Counted from the stretch's first letter, positions 20,855 to 31,640 are shown. The stretch: DNA of 64,000 nucleotides from Undaria pinnatifida (GCA_012845835.1 JABAKD010000027.1:10500790-10564789); one strand, 5' to 3'. Numbers and translations: made by a program. The notes: a model not told the origin generated them from the sequence alone.

Positions 20855-22035
20855 CTATTCCGCCCCATCTTGTCCCTTGTCCCGGTTGTCTCTCAAACTC
20901 CCATTCCCCGTTCTCCAATACCTTGACACCCATACCGGGTCCTCCATATTCGCCCTAACGTACACCATAAACGAGGCTGACGACCACCTTCCTTCTTTCT
21001 TTATTACGGCCTCCGGTACCCCTCTCGCGGCCAGTCTTGTCGCTTCGCCTATCCTCCCCGAATGCAGCGCGAATCATTCTGGAATCAGTCTCGCCCCCGC
21101 CCCCCTCCCCTCCTCTCTCCACCTCTCCCCTACGCTTGCTATGCCATCACTCAAGCACTGGGTTGCCCGTCCCCTAGACCAAACCTTCCAACCATCCTTT
21201 CCCCTAAATGACATCAAGGGCGCTTCTTCCGTTAAATCCCCGTTACCTTACAACCCAAAAAAGCTCCACATATATACCCACCGCCCCTCTTTCTCCTTCC
21301 CCCCCCCGCCCTGCTCTTGTTCTCACCAGTACCGCCCCCTTTCTCCCTTGGTCCCCCTTCGATCCCTTGAACCTCACCTCCACTTTAATTGCTTCGTGTA
21401 TTCTGCCTCCTACCTACTGCTCGTTATCCCTGAAGAACGCCACATCCCCCCTTCTCAAGCAGTATAATTTATGGAACACCCCTTTTCCGTTGGCAAATAA
21501 TTCCGACTCTCGCAACATACTAAGGTACGTCAGCGCCAAACCAATCCATAACACCCTCCCGCCTACCCCCCATGCCTGAACGCTCTCCTGCATCTCCGTC
21601 AGCATCCTCCACGCCAACGGCCTTCTCACTTTCTGTTGACTACCCATCCCTACGTGCGCCCTCTTGATACCTTGCCGGACAGATCTGATCAATTGGTTAC
21701 TCATGGGCACTGAGAGCCCCAATAACTGCTCATGGTAGAAATTGATCGCCACCAACTTGCCTACTATTATGGTCGACTCCTTGCTCCCTTTTCCTACAGT
21801 ATCCCATGAACTCGACCAATTCCTCTACCAGCTCCATCTCCCCCAGATATTTCCTCAGCCAGCACCCCTTCCCTATAAAAGACCGCCAGCTCACCCACAT
21901 CCTCCAATTCGCCTCGTAAGTCCTTGGAGTCGAAGCTGCAACCCTTCCAAATGCGTACCCTCTCGCAACATCTCCGAACACATGAGCCGCTCCCCCGTTC
22001 CCAACTCCTGCACCTGCCAAGCGATTCCAGGACAT
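20855..22035 (-). pseudogene. Tyrosine recombinase of DIRS-like element (frameshifted)
   Basis: This enzyme would insert the circular cDNA of the element by strand exchange through a 3'-phosphotyrosine. Three frames together cover the fold. 22035-21730 resembles the N-terminal SAM-like core-binding domain (STPRTYEANWRMWVSW). 21755-21414 carries the first catalytic Arg in MLRESELF. About 21080-20855 carries the HxxR box (HSGRIGEA) and the nucleophile Tyr in SFMVYVRANM, and ends at a TAG at 20855-20857. The catalytic residues seen are therefore intact. Two frame changes (near 21740 and between 21414 and about 21080) break the reading. I chose the start at 22035 because it is the first Met after the RNase H stop; this is tentative. 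Confidence 0.8.
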
Positions 22036-22068
22036 TCTGCATTCAATCTCTCGAGAATCTGGCCCTCG

Positions 22069-24149
22069 TCACCTGGTCAGACCGTCTTCCAACCTACTAT
22101 CCACCCCCCGCACATGCCTTGCCTGAAAACACCACCCTCCCTTTGCTTCCGAAGCTACCATTATCCTCCTCAACGCCCCTACCCTCGCTTTCTTCTTCCC
22201 TCCCCCGCGACACCTCCTCACCCAGGTCACCGCTGCTTCATTATCCGCCCTCATCAGAGCTGCTTCCCCTCTTCCACGCGGTCTCTCCCCCTTCATGTCG
22301 ATCATGACGTACGCCGTCATCACCATTGCCATTACATCGAGCAGGTTGATGGAAATCAAATCAGCTACGGCCCGCCCCCCCCCTACCGTTCGTTTCTGCA
22401 CCTCCTCCGGCAGGTCGAATCTCCAGCACACCCCCGTTTCCATACATAACCCCCCTATTGCTGCCAAGGATGCGTCCGAAAACCACGTCCTACTCGGTCG
22501 CTGCGTAACGAAGCTAAAGAAAGTTACTGTTATCCTCCCCCCCCCGTACCCCCCTCCCCCTCCCCAAAACCCATCTCCACCACCCCATGTCAGCCATGAA
22601 TTCACGCGACAGCCGTAAAACCCGCCTCGCTTCCACCCGCTTCCTGTACTTGACCCACGCTTCTCCCCCGCCGGCTCGCTCCGCCCCGCTAAGATGCAGA
22701 TTAGAAAGCTGAAGCAGCCTACGTGGACGAAGTGCCGTCCGGGCCGGATCACAAAGGAAGCGTGATGCAACTTCCCCGTTAACACTAACACCTCCCGCAC
22801 CGTTGCCGACTGCCGCTCCGCCGTCCACTCTGCTACTCGCGCGCGCAAGTCGTCTACCTTCCGTGTTGGCAGGGCAATGGTAATATTCTCTGTGTCGATA
22901 TCGTATCCCAAAACCTCCTGTTGCGTCGCCCAGCCCGTCACCTTTTTACCCGATAACAGTGGCTCCTCCCCCTCGGATATCTCGCCCGTAGTCTGATCAT
23001 GGATGAAAGCTAAGGCTCGTGACAAGTTTAAATACCGCGCCCCCTCCGTATCCCTCTGAACTTCTACCGAAATTGCATCGTCCATACAAACGCCACAATG
23101 GCCGGGTTGTCTGCCCCCTCCCCTTCCGCCGTTCCCACGACACACTCTGCTGGCCAACTGACCACTGAACGCCCTGTTTTCTGCGCCACCGTCACGTGCT
23201 CCACCGCGCGGTCCCCGGCCGGCGAGAACAATGCGGAAGCTCTTGTTGTATTGCGTTGCGCATGCTGCATCGCATCCAAAATCACCCCCCACCACCCCGG
23301 ACTGCTACCCAAACTGCAACCGCAAATTGACGAAAAGGAACTCCCCCAACACGTACCCGAAAACCCTGGCCCCATCAGGGTCCACTGGAATCTGCCTGAA
23401 CGCATTCTGGACATCCAGCTCGATCCCCGACACTTAACCCTCAGCCCGAGAACCTCTGTACCACTTCATGCATCACCCCCGCCAGCGCACATGTCGGGAT
23501 CTCATCCCAATCCGTCGTGGAATTTACCGATCCCCCCCTACTCCCGTATCTGTGCTTGAAAGTCATGTCATGGATGATTCTTATCTTTTCCCGCTCTTCC
23601 ACTACCCCGACCGGTGACACCCGCAATCCTTCTACCCGCCCCACCTGTTCCTTCGGAAAACAATCGCGCACGGCCACTCGGAACGTCCGCAACCGCCTTT
23701 TCCCACACTGCGACGTGAAACTTTTGTGCGCTTGAATGGTTTCCGTATGCGAGGTCCTTCATCAGGTTTCCGCCCGGTCGCACGTCGACCGGCACCCCTA
23801 CGCACACTATGTGCCTCAAGCCATCTATTTTCGGAAATTGGTGTCTGTCCCCAAAGAACGCTTGCACGCGCTCCGGGTCCATATGGGGCGTCGTCAATAA
23901 CCCCCTCAACCACCGCACTACTTGCCCCACCCCCCCCCGGAAACCCGCGATAATACTGCCCTTGCGGTCGCGGCTAGAGCTCGCATTCAGCTTGTCGCCT
24001 TCGTTGACTCCCCAGACACCCTCCACAATAATCCTTGTGCAACCCGCCAACGCTTCTGCTCTTCTACGCGCCGACCGGATATTGCACCTGTATCTGACAC
24101 AACCACCGATCCTGGACGAGTCGACTGCCTCCTTTGGCCCAGTGCCCAA
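22069..24149 (-). pseudogene. Reverse transcriptase-RNase H of DIRS-like element (frameshifted)
   Basis: The RT copies the element RNA into DNA and the RNase H removes the template. Pieces in order are: 24149-23568; 23692-23441 (REKIRIIHDMTFKHRYG, a DIRS-type RT motif); a third frame around 23440-23340 with IELDVQNAFRQIPVD, where motif A Asp lies at about 23413-23415; and 23295-22069 with VCMDDAI at about 23074-23090, the YxDD-equivalent motif. The same last piece holds RNase H: FSDASLAAIGG, then ISINLLDVMAMV with Asp where Glu is usual, MRADNEAAVTWV, and HVRGVDSRLEDGLTR at the end. At least three frame changes occur. No methyltransferase domain was recognised. Confidence 0.8.
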
Positions 24150-24245
24150 CCCAAACCCCCCGCCGCTGCCCTCGACGTGGTACCCTCAGAACTGGTATCG
24201 GTAGCCCGCCTGGATGGCCCCGCCGCGCAGCGGAGCCCGTGCCCC

Positions 24246-26402
24246 TCATTTCTTCGCCGGTCCGTCTGTCCCCTCCCCCCCTTCCCCCTCCCCCTTTCTC
24301 CTCCCCGACCCCCTCTCCTCCTCCTCCTCCTCCTCCTCCTCTTCACCCATCTTTTGCTTTTCCGACCCGCCCCCCTCCTTCATCAGAAACGCACCCTTCG
24401 AGTTTTTGTAACCACCTTCGTGCCGGTATCTGCATGGCATCTCCTTCTTTGGCTCGTGGAGGCATGCCCCGAGTTCTTCGTAGTCGCGGCAGGGTCGGTC
24501 ATATGCCCCTTCCTCCCCTCCTCCTCCCTCCCCTCCCTTCCCTCCTCCCTCCCCCCCCCACATCCGCCTCCCCCCTCCGTCTCCCCCTCCTCCTCCCCCC
24601 CCTCCCCCACCCCAACCCCCTCCGCTCCTTGTTCGTTCCCCCCCACCCCCCCCCCACCCTCCCGCTGCCCCGGTCTCGCTTGCCCTCTCCCCTCCCCCCT
24701 CCCTCCGTCTCTTCATATACCCCCCTGAGGTTGGCTCCTCTGCTTACCCTGAGTCCGCCAGGTATATGGGTGCCGTTGCAACCAACATATGGGTTCGCGT
24801 GAAAAGCAGTAGTAGCATCGGGTATGCGTCGCGCGGACCCGGGAACGTCTCGACCTCCTGCTTCAGCATGTGCGCCTGCCGGAATACTTCCCCCGTCCAC
24901 TCCTGGAGATCTTTGTTGAAACATTGGACGAAATTGCCCCTAAATGGTTCTGACAGGGCCACCCGCGTATTCTGCGCGTGGAAAATCCTCACCCCCTGTG
25001 CTACCGCGCGAAAGCGCTCCACCAGCTTGCCCATCCGTCGGAGCGATGCTTGCCCGAAGGCTTTGTTTCCGTCCACCACGTACCGCATGAGGTGTGTTGG
25101 CAACAGAAATACGGCCTCCACCCTGTGTCCAGGGATACCCGTGCCGTCCCTCCCCCGAAGCCAAAAGGGCCCCTCTGGGAGAAGTTGCGGACATCGATGT
25201 TTCTCAGTCCTGATATCTGCTGGGCCCCCTCCCCCTCAATGATGAAACCTCCCGTGACCATGCTCATCGCCTCCACCGAATCGAACGGTGGTGCCTTTCC
25301 GTCTCCGCGTAGAGACGCCCAGACTACCACCGTGCGGTTACCCTTCCGCCACAACGTTTCCGTCAGGGATGGCTTATAGTATCCTTCCCGCCCCCCCGCC
25401 CCCACCCCCCCCCCCATCCCTCTGCCCCTCCCCCACCCTGCCCCCCTGAGGAAAAACTCGTCACCCCCCCCCCCCACAGCGGCCCGTTGCTCTATGAACT
25501 GTCGATCCCGTCCCCCCATCCCGTGCCCGGTTGCTGATACCGTTGCTGTTGCAGACTCGGCGGACCCATCTCCCACTGGCTTCCACCCCCCCCCCGCCCC
25601 CACTGCCCTAAGGGCGCTCCCATCTGCTGCTGTTGCTGTCCTGACCCTTCTAACTCCCACGCGCTCACTTCTCCGAAGCCCCCCTTGTCTAATTGCTGCT
25701 GCTGACTGCTTGACTGTAGCCGCTGCCCTCAGTTTGACTGCTGCTGTCGTGGGCCCATTGCCCCTACCGCACCTCCTCCCCAACGTCTCTGCTGTGGTCC
25801 CCACCATTGCTGCGGCTGCTGTGGCGTGCCCCCGCTATGCCACTGCTGCGTTGGCCACTCCTGCTGCTGCTGTTGCCGTGGTGCGTCCTCGCTCAGCTGC
25901 AGCGGTGACCAATCCCGCTGTTGCTGCTGTTGTCGCTGTATCCCCCCCCCCCATTGCCGCCCCTTGTTGCTGTGGTGCCTCGCCTTGCTGCGGCTGCTGT
26001 GGCGTGCCCCCGCTATGCCACTGCTGCGTTGGCCACTCCTGCTGCTGCTGTTGCCGTGGTGCGTCCTCGCTCAGCTGCAGCGGTGACCAATCCCGCTGTT
26101 GCTGCTGTTGTCGCTGTATCCCCCCCCCCCATTGCCGCCCCTTGTTGCTGTGGTGCCTCGCCTTGCTGCGGCTGCTGTTGTGCGCCCGTGTCATACTGCC
26201 ACTGCGGTGTCCACCCTTGCTGCTGATGTTGCGGCGCTCCTACCGGTCCCAACGGCGCCTGTGGTGGCCCGTTAAAAACCGCCAGCTGGCTGTAATCCCG
26301 CCCCGCCCCTGCCTCCTGCTGATACGAACTCCTTCCACCCGCCGATGGGGGCCCCGAGATTCCGCGCGGGGAAATTTTGGTGACGTTGCGGGGGTGGGAC
26401 AT
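24246..26402 (-). pseudogene. Gag-like ORF of DIRS-like element (frameshifted)
   Basis: I infer a nucleocapsid-type role from position (first ORF after A1) and composition. The start is taken at 26402 (MSHPRNVTK). A glutamine/glycine-rich stretch follows at about 26220-25800. It contains a 178-bp tandem duplication, which shifts frame between its copies. A conserved-looking block (25121-24744, GQASLRRMGKLVERF and GNFVQCFNKDLQEW) follows. A CCCH-like zinc-finger motif is read around 24495-24425, with Cys in RPCRDYEELGAC and a C-x3-H in CRYRH. Glycine/glutamate-rich C-terminal frames at 24300-24700 reflect CT-rich DNA. Confidence 0.6.
25804..26160 (-). repeat. 178-bp tandem duplication in gag
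   Basis: Landmarks repeat at exactly 178 bp: CCACTCCTGCTGCTGCTG at 25855 and 26033, and TCGCTGTA at 25933 and 26111. The two units are almost identical. Because 178 is not a multiple of 3, the second unit is read in a different frame. Confidence 0.9.
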
Positions 26403-26828
26403 GTTGGGCGGGGTTGGTTTACTCGCGGTGGTGCCTAACTGAACCCCTTCCTTCTCTGCCTAGCGATGTGAGAGCATTCCTACGCGACCCGTGTCCCCAT
26501 TTATCCGACCGTCTGTGGCCTCCGTCAAGCGCCTGTGATTCAACCTCCGGGAACTGCACGCTTCTACTGGACGACGCGCTCACGGTTGCGAGCGTATTTC
26601 CGTGTACCGTACCCTCTTCCACGCTCGCGGTTGCTCCGCCTCCCGAGCTCGACCTCTGCGTTGGGCCTGGGCCTCTCACCAGGAACCTGCTCCTCGTCCT
26701 GTTGTTGGGTCGGGTTGAGGCCCTACATCCTTGCTCGTTCCTCCCGACGACTGCTGCTCTCGATGATGCTCACCCCCCAGCACAGCAACCCAGAAAAGAG
26801 AAAAGAAAACAGAAGAAGAAAAAAAAAA

Positions 26829-27142
26829 CAATTGACGACTCCCTGGCGTCCCTTGCTCTCTGCCCCGGTCCTCTTCAGCGCGTGCAGGGCCTTGCCCGTT
26901 AGCTACTTCTTCTTGGCTATTCGCTGTACCGACGATCCCCCGCTTCACACCGCTCTACAGTTTCTTGTTAGTATCTGACCTCTCCATCTTATTTTCTCAT
27001 AAGTATCCAGAACATTCATTTTCTCTATAATACCCCGTACCCAACATCCAGCACCCTACCCGAGATGTTCCCGTTCTTCTGCTGTTTCATATTTCTACCC
27101 ATTACCCCGAAACACCAGGGTGCCCCAACAACGACCTTCCTC
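26829..27142 (-). repeat. Split direct repeat A1 (5' end of element)
   Basis: This matches A2 at 20163-20486, with the same order of landmarks (CTGCCCCGGTCCTCTTCAG, GGCTATTCGCTG, GTATCTGACCTCTC, CCCGAAACACCAGG). Differences are point changes and a small deletion near 27058. Confidence 0.85.
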
Positions 27143-27891
27143 TACAGGAATAAACAGTCATATTATAAAACTATTCAGGAACAACCAGTTATTGTCCGCG
27201 CACGGCGAGATAAAAACTGCCGATCCCACGGCTCTTCGGGGCCTCCTACTCAACCTGTTACAGAAGCAAGCTCATAGCTACTTTGAACCACTCACTATAC
27301 GGTTGAAGTCGCCGTCACTACGCAGCCGTGGCTTATAAGTCGCAATATATATGAAAGGCCTTGCATCTAGCAGAGTGGGGGGGACGGCTTTCTACGGTCC
27401 CCTGTGTTCGGTTTTATACAGGATTTATTATGTATGTTGTTGGCGCTTTAGCACTACCTATGATGGAAGGCATTGTATGTATCAGGGAGGGGGCGACAGC
27501 TATCCCCCGTCCCCTGTGTTCAGTATTATGTTTTTATAGGATTTAGTATAATATGCGTTCGGTTTATATAGGATTCAATACGGCGTTTTAGGTGGGAACG
27601 GCGTCAGGTACCCCCCCCCTGTCGGGAGGCTCAAAGTTGGGCAAATTGACGTGAGGTGTCGGAAGAAAGATTCGGGCGCCCTCGCACCCTGGAAAACTCC
27701 TATTATAATACGTAGTCTATTGTGACCACAATTTATTCGGGGTGTGTATTGTCTTCACAAAAAACCGTTATTTCTACCCAACGACATCATCAGTAACCCA
27801 GAGTCCGTGCTGATCCATCCTAGATAGATACGAATCATCATGTGGTCACAGGCGACAGCCTGTGGAACAGAGAAAACCAAACAGTCGCAAT
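27143..27891. other. Unassigned; degenerate TCCCCTGTGTTC repeats
   Basis: GTCCCCTGTGTTCGGTTTTATACAGGATTTA recurs in decayed form near 27400, 27507 and 27557. TAGTCTATTGTGACCACAATTTATTCGGGGTG at about 27711-27745 matches the left edge of the satellite at 40236. No gene is supported. Confidence 0.45.
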
Positions 27892-28266
27892 TGTTATAAG
27901 GCTTAGTTTGGGTGCGCTATTGGTTAACATTTTGCAAGTGGTCAAACGGACTAATACCCCACTAATACCTTAACAAATGGCGTCGTCGACAGACCATGGG
28001 TTTTTGGATCGTGGGTTCAATCTAACATCCTCCTTGGAATAAAGTTTTTCAGAATTTCCCCATGTCGAACTTGATAAATACACTCCCCGGTATTACCAGT
28101 TTTTTTAAACTGCTTGGATATATTGACAGGTCCGCCCTTATATCCGGCCGGCCTGCTATCCCGTCGTTTCAGGGGGGAAAAGTGTTATAAGGCTTAGTTT
28201 GGGTAAGCTATTGGTTAACCTTTCGCAAGTGGCCAAACGGACTAATACCCCACTGATACCTTAACA
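27892..28266 (+). mobile_element. TRIM-like LTR mini-retrotransposon, copy B
   Basis: The 84-bp LTRs at 27892-27975 and 28183-28266 begin TGTTATAAGG and end CCTTAACA. They are flanked by CAAT on both sides (27888-27891 and 28267-28270). The 5' LTR is followed by AATGGCGTCGTCGACAGACC as in copy A. AGGGGGGAAAAG directly precedes the 3' LTR. The internal T-arm-like sequence is partly decayed (GTGGGTTCAATCTAACA). The two LTRs differ at several bases, so the insertion is not recent. Confidence 0.85.
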
Positions 28267-28696
28267 CAATTCATCAAGGTAAAGCAAGTGAAGTGCTAGC
28301 GTACCGGGTACGAGAACACAACAATACAAGCCAGACCATAAAAATAATGTATATAGACTATACAAGAAAAAATGAGAGAAAAAACAGAAACAAAAAAGAA
28401 AACAAAACAAAACAAACGAAAGGTACCTCGTGCTCTGAAGAATGTGGTGCAAGAAGATCGGAAAGGAAAAAAAAAGGCTGCAGGCAATTGCCAGAGGAAC
28501 ACCATACCATACGTGCGTTCAAGATAAACAAATAATACCTGTTTCACGGGCAAACCAACACGAAGAGGATAACTGCTGTTGCACGGACAAAACAACACAA
28601 AGAATGTAATTGCTGTTTTACGGACAAAATCAACACGAAGAAGAGGAAGAAGATACCAGCATTAGGCCGGTGAGGAGCGAAACAAGAGTGCTGTGT
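28267..28696. other. No gene recognised; A-rich tract
   Basis: A (AAAACAAAAC)-like A-rich tract occupies about 28362-28415. TATATAGACTATAC lies near 28348. No gene is supported. Confidence 0.45.
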
Positions 28697-29005
28697 AATA
28701 TTTGGAACTGCGGCCACAAATGATTTGGGGTGCTGTCTACTAATCAAGGGTACGCGCGGTAATGGTCGGGTCGGGAAAATGTGGTCGGGTCGGGAACGGG
28801 TAGGGACAGGAACGAGAATCCCGAGTGTATTTCGCTCCCGACCGCGACTTCCCGACCACTACCTGATCTCGGTCTCTGCTCCTGCCGTCTACCGTCCCGA
28901 CTTACGGCATCTTGTTCCCGTCCCGACTGTTTCCCATCCCGCCGCAATGTGTATTCCCGACTTTTCCCGACCCGCCATCCGCTCAGTTGTTCTCATCCCA
29001 ACCCG
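28697..29005. repeat. Single satellite unit plus CCCGAC-rich segment
   Basis: GGAACTGCGGCCACAAATGA...GGGGTGCTGTCTACTAAT (28700-28744) is one isolated unit of the array found at 37655-38395. GGTCGGGTCGGGAA words, then TTCCCGAC-type words, follow to about 29000, echoing the 12-bp minisatellite at 37215-37445. Confidence 0.65.
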
Positions 29006-29200
29006 CACACAATTTCTCCCATTCTGCAACTAACTCACATCGGAACTCAGTGGCAGATGTTCCATTTCCATTTACCGTGCATGGAAGGGTTGAATATTTT
29101 CCCCATCATCTGATTAGTCTATGATGGATGCAACATGATTATTATTCCAATTTCGATTATTCAACTGTGGATGCAACAGCTGCAGCAATAGTCTATTTTA

Positions 29201-30537
29201 TAGGGCTGTGAGTCGGCACGACTTAGGTCGCCGACTAGTTATTAGTCGGACTAGTAGTCAGTCATAGAACGGAGGTGCCGACTTCCGACTTGTTGGGTTT
29301 CCTTAAGTGCATGAAGGGTTTTTAAATGCGGGATACATAATTTAACGTGAACTGCTTCAGGCTGCGGATACCCCTGACATGCCCTGTGACACTGCAACGC
29401 TCAGCGGGAGATCCACACACACATACATGGCGGAATAGCCCATCTCTCTCGACGGTGCCGACGGCGAGCCCTGGCGCGCACCCAATTCCAATGCTGAGGG
29501 CGGACATCCCGTCCGCAACGTTGTGGCCATTGTGGGCCCGCGGATCACCTTGGCGAGAGCACGCGACTCCGAAAAGGTGCTCTACCGCCTGAAGCATGAG
29601 CAGAGGCGCAGCAAGCCGCTCAGATCCAACAACCCGCTGTGGAAGTTTTTCTTGGTACACCTCAAGGACTCGCTTCCTGGCATAGCCGTGTGCAAGCTTT
29701 GCGGGGCGAACGGCGATTTTGCCGATGCCGAGGTTAGGTTTGGGTTCCCTACCTATTTGAGGCAGCATCTAGACACGAAAAAGAAAGGGCATCGTGAGGC
29801 CTGAACATGAGGCGCGTGGGGCGGGTGGCAAAGAAAGGCGGAGGCAGTGGCTGGGCCTCGAGCGAGAAGGATGCGGGGAGCATCATTGCCTACATGGACG
29901 GCGTCAAGCCATTCACATGCACGAGGGTTCGGTTCATCATCAACAGCTCTAATAATAGACGGTTTAGGACTTACTTGCGGTCGTCATCAACGCGCGCGTC
30001 TCGTGCAAGGTTGGGAGAGACATTAATAAACGAATAACATCACGGAGGGATCTGAGATCTGTTGTTCTGGGGATAATTTTGCACCGGTATCTTGGTGATG
30101 AGTTCTACGTTTTTGCTCGTATCCCCGCCAGGTAGTATTGCGAGTCAAACAACTATTGTCACGTTCCCCTAGTCCGGGGTAGAATTACCTGGTATATGCG
30201 TTGTACTTCCTTGTTTTTTGTGCTTTTCTTGTGTGTATTGAAGCTTTTTAGTTTTTTCGGCTGAAACTTATGTGAATCTAGGAAATATTTTTTGCTCTTC
30301 TCATGCGTAAAATCAAGCCAAATAGCGTATTTTTCGCCTCCGGAGGCGCTCTCCGGCGGGCCCTCCGGGGGCGCCTCCAGCGGGGCCCCATCGACCGGGG
30401 AGGAGGGGTTGGATCGCTTCGCCTTCCTGGCAAATCGACTGGTTTTGCCAGCCGACTTACCGACTAAAGCCAGCTAGTCGGCTTCGCTGACTAGCGACTT
30501 GTTATTAGCCGCGAATTGAAACCGAGTCACAGCCCTA
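29201..30537 (+). mobile_element. hAT-like non-autonomous DNA transposon
   Basis: The terminal inverted repeats are TAGGGCTGTGAGTCGG at 29201 and its near-complement ACCGAGTCACAGCCCTA ending at 30537. The flanking 8 bases are CTATTTTA (29193-29200) and CTATTATA (30538-30545), matching at 7 of 8, the target-duplication size of hAT elements. Subterminal CGACTAG / GACTAGC motifs are clustered at both ends. At 1.3 kb there is no room for a full transposase. The interior keeps an ORF with a BED-like zinc finger. Confidence 0.75.
29523..29804 (+). pseudogene. BED-like zinc-finger ORF in hAT-like element
   Basis: The 93-codon frame contains NPLWKFFLVHL, AVCKLCGANG and TYLRQHLDTKKKGHREA. The aromatic start, C-x2-C pair and LRQHL...H end resemble the BED DNA-binding finger at the N-terminus of hAT transposases. 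The second His spacing (H-x7-H) is longer than the usual 3-5, so the match is approximate. It lies inside the 29201-30537 element, ends at a TGA before a second short frame (29807-30037), and is probably a transposase remnant, not a host gene. The true start is uncertain; the upstream frame is broken. Confidence 0.5.
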
Positions 30538-30649
30538 CTATTATAGCTTTATGCAGAGGAGATTGTCCGTCATCTTTATTTTTTTTTATCCCCACCCCCC
30601 GCCTTTTTGTCACCCATCAGCAAGAAAGTAGACACAAGGTGCCGAAGTC

Positions 30650-30832
30650 CTTCTAACGAACGGTTCTTGGAAAGATGCAGTTCACCGTTCATGCGACTTG
30701 CCGAACACCTCTCGGCGCTTCGCGCTTGTCGCAAGCAATGTCTGCCTGGTTGGTGAAAACCCGACGTGCTCCGTTCCAGCGTAGTAGGGATGCGAGAGTA
30801 TATGGTCATACAACTACGGCCATGCACAAACT
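30650..30832 (-). repeat. R3 repeat, copy 2
   Basis: This is the same block as at 13795-13985. On the minus strand it sits in an uninterrupted 99-codon frame (30875-30576) with SGFHQPGRHCL and RCSASRMNGELH, almost the same text as the frame at 58624-58950. A LINE fragment follows within 40 bp on the plus strand. Confidence 0.7.
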
Positions 30833-30869
30833 GAATACACCCCAACCCCTCGCCCTGCCTTTTTGGGAT

Positions 30870-31260
30870 GCACACATATCGAAAGTAATAAGAAAGGGTA
30901 AATCGCGAGTAGGCAAGATGGATGCGATACTAACAGACCCGCACATTGACACTAGGATTAAAATATGTAACCAGATTAATGTGATTGTACCAAAGTTAAA
31001 GCACAGATGTATGCAGGAGACGTGGGGGAAGGGAACGCGAAGTTCGAAAAACAACCCAGATGACAGCAGCTCAAAATATACTAGGATGCTCAAGTACGAC
31101 GAGGAATACAGAACTAGGAATGAACCGACTTGAAACAAAAAGAGACGCGAGGAAGTTGAAATGGCAATATAAGTATATAATATGCCAGAAAATAGGCTGT
31201 ATCATGAGATTAAGGGGCTGAGGCAGACACATGCCACCCTTTGCAGGTTTCTCCACTAGG
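30870..31260 (+). pseudogene. LINE-type C-terminal ORF fragment, 5' part
   Basis: Plus-strand frames with stops read GKMDAILTDPHIDTRIK, INVIVPKLKHRCMQETWGKG and, in a second frame, GMNRLETKRDARKLKWQY. These have the look of the region downstream of the RT catalytic core in LINE polyproteins. The continuation of this text is found at 36310-36990, on the far side of the Ty3-type element. I infer one LINE copy split by that insertion. Confidence 0.65.
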
Positions 31261-31444
31261 CAGGTTCCACGTTGTGTACTAGACTAGATAATCTCTGGCC
31301 TTAGTTGCACACACGCCACGGACGAACTGAACAGCGTTCAATTCCGCGAGGCAAACGCATCATCCCGTTTTTCCTATACGCACATGTCTCCAACGAACGG
31401 CATTCGAAACCCTTTATATCCAGCCGTATCCCATATCTTACGCC

Positions 31445-31640
31445 TTGTTAGGCTCCCAGGGGAAAACCCAACACTAGCCCACCCTGATGAGCCGAAAAAT
31501 GCAGAAATATGAAAGATTCGCGGAAGCACCGGTTCCACGGTCTAGAACATGACTCGAAAATGCGGCTCTTCACAACCTACCCCCACACCTCTACCCTGCG
31601 AGGCTACGAAGCCTCATGGAAAACGCTACAGCAGAAAACC
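31445..31640 (-). repeat. LTR-end-like repeat, reverse copy
   Basis: The reverse complement reads TAGAGGTGTGGGGG...GAGCCGCATTTTCGAGTCATG...CATATTTCTGCAT...CATCAGGGTGGGCTAGTGTT. The same text, with changes, is at 39310-39475. Confidence 0.65.

Larger units (their letters stand above)
19199..27142 (-). mobile_element. DIRS-like tyrosine-recombinase retrotransposon
   Basis: A 7.9-kb element is read on the minus strand. It has gag, reverse transcriptase, RNase H and a tyrosine recombinase in that order. There is no integrase and there are no LTRs. The termini are split direct repeats in the order A1 (27142-26829), ORFs, B1 (20746-20487), A2 (20486-20163), B2 (19461-19199). B1 and A2 are exactly adjacent. 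This is the arrangement known for PAT- and Ngaro-type elements, as opposed to the inverted repeats of DIRS-1 itself. No methyltransferase domain was recognised. All three ORFs carry frameshifts, so this copy is probably inactive or its sequence contains indel errors in C-runs. Confidence 0.85.

Noticed and set aside
24246-24716. Separate glycine/glutamate-rich host protein
   Set aside because: It overlaps the gag region of the DIRS-like element and derives from CT-rich DNA; only the CCCH-like part seems meaningful.
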